Shown here piece by piece: positions 6,683 to 7,184 of a stretch of 7,184 nt of DNA. The translations under genes and the position numbers were made by a program. Origin of the DNA: Bacteroidales bacterium (GTDB lineage: Bacteria; Bacteroidota; Bacteroidia; Bacteroidales; WCHB1-69); NCBI GenBank assembly GCA_017618435.1, contig JAFZUH010000306.1, positions 1 to 7,184 of the forward strand, read 5' to 3'. Numbering within the stretch: position 1 is the stretch's first letter; each line of letters opens with the position of its first letter. The notes below the pieces were generated by a model, which searched no databases, had not been told where the DNA came from, and was given only the letters and a program-made list of their open reading frames with translations.

Positions 6683-6801
6683 CAAAAATTATGCAAGCAT
6701 GATGTTTTCTCGCCTCATCATACGAGCGAGCTCGTCTGCTTTCGGCTTATCGAAAACATTCAAGGCAGCGATTTAAAAGCTAAAAAATAACTCATAAAGC
6801 T

Positions 6802-6911
6802 AAAGTCTGTAAACTCGCAGGCGATACGGATTTTGCAGGTCTTACTGCTACATAATGAATCATGAAAGAAACATTTCTACTCCTTAAGACGCTCAGACAG
6901 GTACAGACTTT
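6802..6911. repeat. 10-bp inverted repeat enclosing about 90 bp
   Basis: AAAGTCTGTA (6802-6811) is the exact reverse complement of TACAGACTTT (6902-6911). The enclosed 90 bp include no gene. The right arm runs directly into the first TTTTTAACGCTTT repeat, so on the + strand the closing arm is followed by a short T-run. This could be the outline of a small palindromic repeat element. Confidence 0.55.
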
Positions 6912-6979
6912 TTAACGCTTTATTCCGTCATTTTTTTTAACGCTTTTTCATCGAATGCCCCTGTGGTGTGCCGACGTTG

Positions 6980-7000
6980 TACCATGAAATATTCATGGTA
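6980..7000. repeat. 9-bp perfect hairpin
   Basis: TACCATGAA (6980-6988) and TTCATGGTA (6992-7000) form a perfect 9-bp inverted repeat around ATA. No T-tract follows closely on either side, so it does not look like an intrinsic terminator; an operator-like site or a repeat hairpin is possible. Confidence 0.5.
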
Positions 7001-7111
7001 GCATAAGCTGACAGATACGAAAAATGTTTTTAAACGAAACGCGCCTGCAAGTTCCGCCTAACCGCATTAGAAAAAAATCGAATAAGAAAATGGAATGCCT
7101 GCAGCGTTAAG

Positions 7112-7172
7112 AAACACAAGTTGTCTGACGAACGTTACAGCCGCAGGCTGTAAAAGGAGGAGTTTTGTGTTT
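7112..7172. repeat. Nested inverted repeats near the window end
   Basis: The outer arms AAACACAA (7112-7119) and TTGTGTTT (7165-7172) are perfect reverse complements. They enclose an inner perfect 8-bp hairpin, TTACAGCC (7135-7142) with GGCTGTAA (7146-7153), loop GCA. The nested form resembles the hairpin-in-hairpin layout at 1-63, but the sequences are not related by eye. Confidence 0.5.
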
Positions 7173-7184
7173 TAGCGAAGGCAG

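Larger units (their letters stand above)
6414..6749 (+). repeat. Intergenic direct repeat, copy 2 (upstream of typA)
   Basis: This is the second copy of the block at 95-387, in the same orientation. Its final 115 bp (6635-6749) match copy 1 exactly. The first part is diverged, with substitutions and small indels, including 7 A at 6478-6484 against 6 A in copy 1. It holds two C/G hairpin units where copy 1 has one; the added unit and spacer account for most of the extra length. It lies directly upstream of the typA promoter and continues on its far side into other repeat-rich intergenic DNA. Confidence 0.9.
6750..7184. other. 435-bp intergenic stretch without a gene
   Basis: I find no reading frame with recognisable protein features and no tRNA or rRNA here. 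The stretch consists of AT-rich DNA with several repeats, including AAAGCTAAA at 6776-6784 and 6796-6804, and TTTTTAACGCTTT at 6909-6921 and 6934-6946 (25 bp apart). It also contains the inverted repeats listed separately. It may belong to further dispersed intergenic repeat families of the same genome. The gene upstream of typA lies outside the window. Confidence 0.6.

Noticed and set aside
6455..6702. Two small overlapping + strand frames inside repeat copy 2
   Set aside because: The equivalent frame in copy 1 starts with the same MLKKGDTVK but shifts frame because of a 1-bp difference in an A-tract and stops at 213. A coding sequence under selection would not behave so, and the frames run through palindromic repeat units.
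95..6749. Composite transposon formed by the two direct repeats
   Set aside because: No transposase gene, no terminal inverted repeats and no convincing target duplication are visible, and the genes between are ordinary core genes.

Overview
The window looks like a chromosomal segment from a Bacteroidota, most likely a member of the Bacteroidales. The basis is the type of TypA (N-terminus MQKIRN, family-typical block NNDLERERGIT), an Ig-like lipoprotein with the C-A-x-I-G...GG-x-KD N-terminus that I know only from this phylum, a TAnnTTTG -7 promoter box, start sites without Shine-Dalgarno sequences, and many hairpin-rich intergenic repeats. I cannot name a species.

Layout. Three intact genes fill 385-6373, all on the minus strand and read in the order typA (6373-4571), Ig-like lipoprotein (4559-2787), mutS2 (2790-385). 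The first gap is 11 bp and the second junction is a 4-bp ATGA stop/start overlap, so this is very probably one operon. It appears to be driven from a -7 box at 6403-6410. Both ends are flanked by the same roughly 300-bp intergenic repeat in direct orientation: copy 1 at 95-387 and copy 2 at 6414-6749. The last 115 bp are identical in the two copies. Copy 1 ends exactly on the mutS2 stop codon, and copy 2 begins three bases upstream of the typA -7 box. Outside the repeats, 1-94 holds a long hairpin. The 435 bp from 6750 to 7184 hold no recognisable gene, only further inverted and direct repeats.

How the genes may work together. TypA (BipA) is a ribosome-binding translational GTPase involved in 50S maturation and stress growth. 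MutS2 is a MutS-like ATPase with an Smr domain; its Bacillus subtilis relative acts on collided ribosomes. A shared transcript for two ribosome-associated factors is a reasonable functional link (inference). The lipoprotein between them is predicted to be exported and has no known mechanism.

The least explained part is the non-coding DNA: a modular repeat with a possible folded RNA on the + strand, switchable C/G hairpins, and an AT-rich hairpin carrying a -7-like box in each arm. I see no new multi-gene system here; the repeat family and its placement at the operon edges are the main leads.
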